A stretch of DNA of 8,361 bases, taken from contig JARYMD010000188.1 of the NCBI GenBank assembly GCA_029907285.1, forward strand, positions 1 through 8,361. The letters are read 5' to 3'. The stretch is from Verrucomicrobiota bacterium. Lineage in GTDB: Bacteria > Verrucomicrobiota > Verrucomicrobiia > Limisphaerales > J093. Both the position numbers and the translations under genes were made by a program. Below, piece by piece: positions 7,296-8,361 of the stretch. Every line of letters starts with the position of its first letter. The stretch's first letter is position 1. The notes beneath the pieces were generated by a model. That model made no database searches. It was not told where the DNA came from and saw only the letters and a program-made list of their open reading frames with translations.

Positions 7296-8051
7296 ATGCA
7301 CCGGTTTTTCATCGCAGGGGTTGCACCTGATTCAACCGAGCTGTGCCTCGAAGGTTCAGAGGCACATCACGCACTGAACGTCCTCCGCCTCGAAATAAAC
7401 AGTCCCGTCTCCGTGTTGGACGGCGCGGGCTCCGAGTATTTCTGCAAGGTCAAAAATGTGCGCCGAAACTGCATTGCCCTCACTGTGCTCGAAAGGCGCC
7501 AGTTCACCCAACCACCTTGCCCGGTGACTCTGTTCCAAGCAGTGGTCAAGAACAAGGCAATGCACCTCATTATCCAAAAAACCACCGAGTTGGGTGTTCA
7601 CAGAATTGTGCCGGTGATCTGCCACCACAGCATCGTCAGACCATCTCCAGCAGATGCCGCCGAGAAAGCCGAGAAATGGCGCGCCGTCGCCATCGAAGCA
7701 ATCAAACAATGCGGACAGCCGTGGCTGCCCTTGATTGATGAGCCCCGGCCACTCCCGCATGCGCTTCGGGAACAGCCCCCAGCCAGCCTCTCAATCGTCG
7801 CCTCTCTCCAACACGCCGCAAAACACCCGCGCGAGTGTTTCATGGCTCACATCGCGGTGCATCGCCGCCCGCCAAAAACAGTGTCCGTCTGGATCGGCCC
7901 AGAAGGCGACTTCACCAAGGACGAATTGGCCGCAATCCTCGCGTCCGGCGCGGTTCCGGTTACCCTCGGGCCGTTCGTGTTGCGAAGCGAAACCGCAGCC
8001 ATCTACTCCGTCGCAATTACCATGTATGAACTGGCCTCCGGGCCAAAGTGA
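7296..8051 (+). CDS. rsmE: 16S rRNA (uracil-1498-N3)-methyltransferase RsmE
   Basis: A 251-residue SPOUT-superfamily (trefoil knot) methyltransferase that uses S-adenosylmethionine to methylate N3 of U1498 in helix 44 of 16S rRNA, on the assembled small subunit. The N-terminal PUA-like RNA-binding domain (about 1-70) starts MHRFFI and has the EAHHALNVLRL segment. The catalytic part contains KAMHLIIQKTTELGVHRIVPV (87-107) and AIEAIKQCGQPWLPLI (132-147). The knot is marked by WIGPEGDFTKDEL (199-211) and LGPFVLRSETA (224-234), which bind the cofactor. Length is typical. In the segment that usually reads close to TERS after the ELG block this protein has CHHSIV, a mild divergence. It starts 35 bp after dnaJ, an arrangement related to the heat-shock/ribosome-modification clusters of other bacteria, and is probably in the grpE-dnaJ unit. 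Confidence 0.93.
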   Translation: MHRFFIAGVAPDSTELCLEGSEAHHALNVLRLEINSPVSVLDGAGSEYFCKVKNVRRNCIALTVLERRQFTQPPCPVTLFQAVVKNKAMHLIIQKTTELGVHRIVPVICHHSIVRPSPADAAEKAEKWRAVAIEAIKQCGQPWLPLIDEPRPLPHALREQPPASLSIVASLQHAAKHPRECFMAHIAVHRRPPKTVSVWIGPEGDFTKDELAAILASGAVPVTLGPFVLRSETAAIYSVAITMYELASGPK

Positions 8052-8219
8052 CGGACCACGCGCCCAGCCTTCCACGAAACCGTTCATGACAAGCCTCGTG
8101 CCCGGCACTCTATTTGCAGGGTAGAGGCGACATCAAAACCGCCACAGTCCGACCAAGTGAACGTTGATGGGTTGAGCCTTCCCGAACAGACAACCCGCCG
8201 GTCAACCGACAGGAACTCT

Positions 8220-8279
8220 CAACGTCCAACGTTCAACTCGCAACGTTCAACTCGCAACGTTCAACTCGCAACGTTCAAC
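8220..8279. repeat. Tandem heptamer array (7 bp unit, 14 bp higher-order period)
   Basis: Eight full heptads plus four bases lie head to tail. In order they are caacgtc, caacgtt, caactcg, caacgtt, caactcg, caacgtt, caactcg, caacgtt, then caac. From 8227 the pair caacgtt-caactcg forms a perfect 14 bp unit repeated three times (8227-8240, 8241-8254, 8255-8268), with an 11-base fourth copy. The core aacgtt is self-complementary. Seven is not a multiple of three, so the array is unlikely to be shaped by coding. Non-coding expansion by slippage is the simplest explanation. Confidence 0.95.
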
Positions 8280-8294
8280 GGGGCCGCGGGTTTG

Positions 8295-8311
8295 CCACGC
8301 GCATGGCGTGG
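8295..8311. repeat. Short palindrome, 6 bp stem (REP-like)
   Basis: ccacgc (8295-8300) pairs with gcgtgg (8306-8311) around a five-base loop gcatg; a flanking G/T can add a wobble pair. No T run follows. It is preceded by cgcgggtttg (8285-8294), which nearly recurs as cgcggtttg at 8321-8329, just before the next palindrome. Confidence 0.7.
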
Positions 8312-8334
8312 TCCGTCCCTCGCGGTTTGTAGTC

Positions 8335-8348
8335 CCGCCTTTAGGCGG
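8335..8348. repeat. Short palindrome, 5-6 bp stem (REP-like)
   Basis: ccgcc (8335-8339) pairs with ggcgg (8344-8348) around ttta; the sequence can also be read as ccgcct/aggcgg with a two-base loop. It is followed by ctcttgaattgag, not a T run, so an intrinsic terminator is unlikely. Together with the palindrome at 8295-8311 and the repeated cgcgg(g)tttg it looks like one end of an interspersed palindromic element that continues beyond the window. Confidence 0.65.
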
Positions 8349-8361
8349 CTCTTGAATTGAG

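Larger units (their letters stand above)
8052..8361. other. 310 bp without a supported gene, repeat-bearing
   Basis: After the rsmE stop no reading frame resembles a protein. The first ~165 bases are unremarkable. They contain a weak ctcta/tagag stem at 8108-8126 and a gggttg/caaccc pair at 8169-8196, neither followed by a T run, so no terminator for the grpE-dnaJ-rsmE unit is evident. From 8220 the sequence is repetitive, as described in the three repeat entries below. A 67-codon frame at 8157-8360 runs through the repeats and is not credible as a gene. Confidence 0.6.

Noticed and set aside
8220..8279. CRISPR array
   Set aside because: The units are contiguous 7/14 bp repeats with no unique spacers and no cas genes nearby.
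8157..8360. 67-codon plus-strand frame through the terminal repeats
   Set aside because: It consists mostly of the translated heptamer array and palindromes. There is no ribosome site and no family resemblance.

Overview
The window reads as an ordinary chromosomal segment from a Gram-negative bacterium of the Planctomycetota-Verrucomicrobiota type, most likely Verrucomicrobiota. That is inference. It rests on three secreted proteins with the look of those phyla: a DPP IV-like S9 peptidase with a GWSGGG nucleophile motif, a PQQ-type beta-propeller protein opening with WPHWRGP, and a redoxin ending its first domain in GCSIKW. Weak or absent Shine-Dalgarno sequences at several starts and a heptameric non-coding repeat at the right end also fit. 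No marker here fixes the species.

Left part (1-3976): a secreted prolyl-dipeptidase-like S9 peptidase (200-2467, +) converges on a secreted PQQ-like beta-propeller protein (2624-3976, -), with a 156 bp gap that holds no convincing terminator. The first ~110 bases may carry the 5' end of a divergent minus-strand gene that leaves the window; this is weak.

Middle (3977-5350): a 258 bp divergent intergenic region separates the propeller gene from an exported two-domain thiol-disulfide protein (4235-5350, +). This protein fuses an AhpC/TSA-type redoxin (CNHC) to a TlpA-like thioredoxin (CPPC).

Right part (5416-8051): grpE, dnaJ and rsmE lie in tight co-directional order and probably form one transcription unit. 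GrpE is the nucleotide exchange factor and DnaJ the J-domain co-chaperone of DnaK. RsmE methylates U1498 of 16S rRNA. dnaK and hrcA are not in the window and no CIRCE operator is visible before grpE.

The last 310 bases (8052-8361) hold no gene I can support. They contain a 60 bp array built on a 7 bp unit that alternates into a 14 bp period, followed by two short palindromes that look like an interspersed REP-like element. This tail is the least explained part of the window. I see no defence system, mobile element, CRISPR array, tRNA or rRNA, and nothing I would call a new system.
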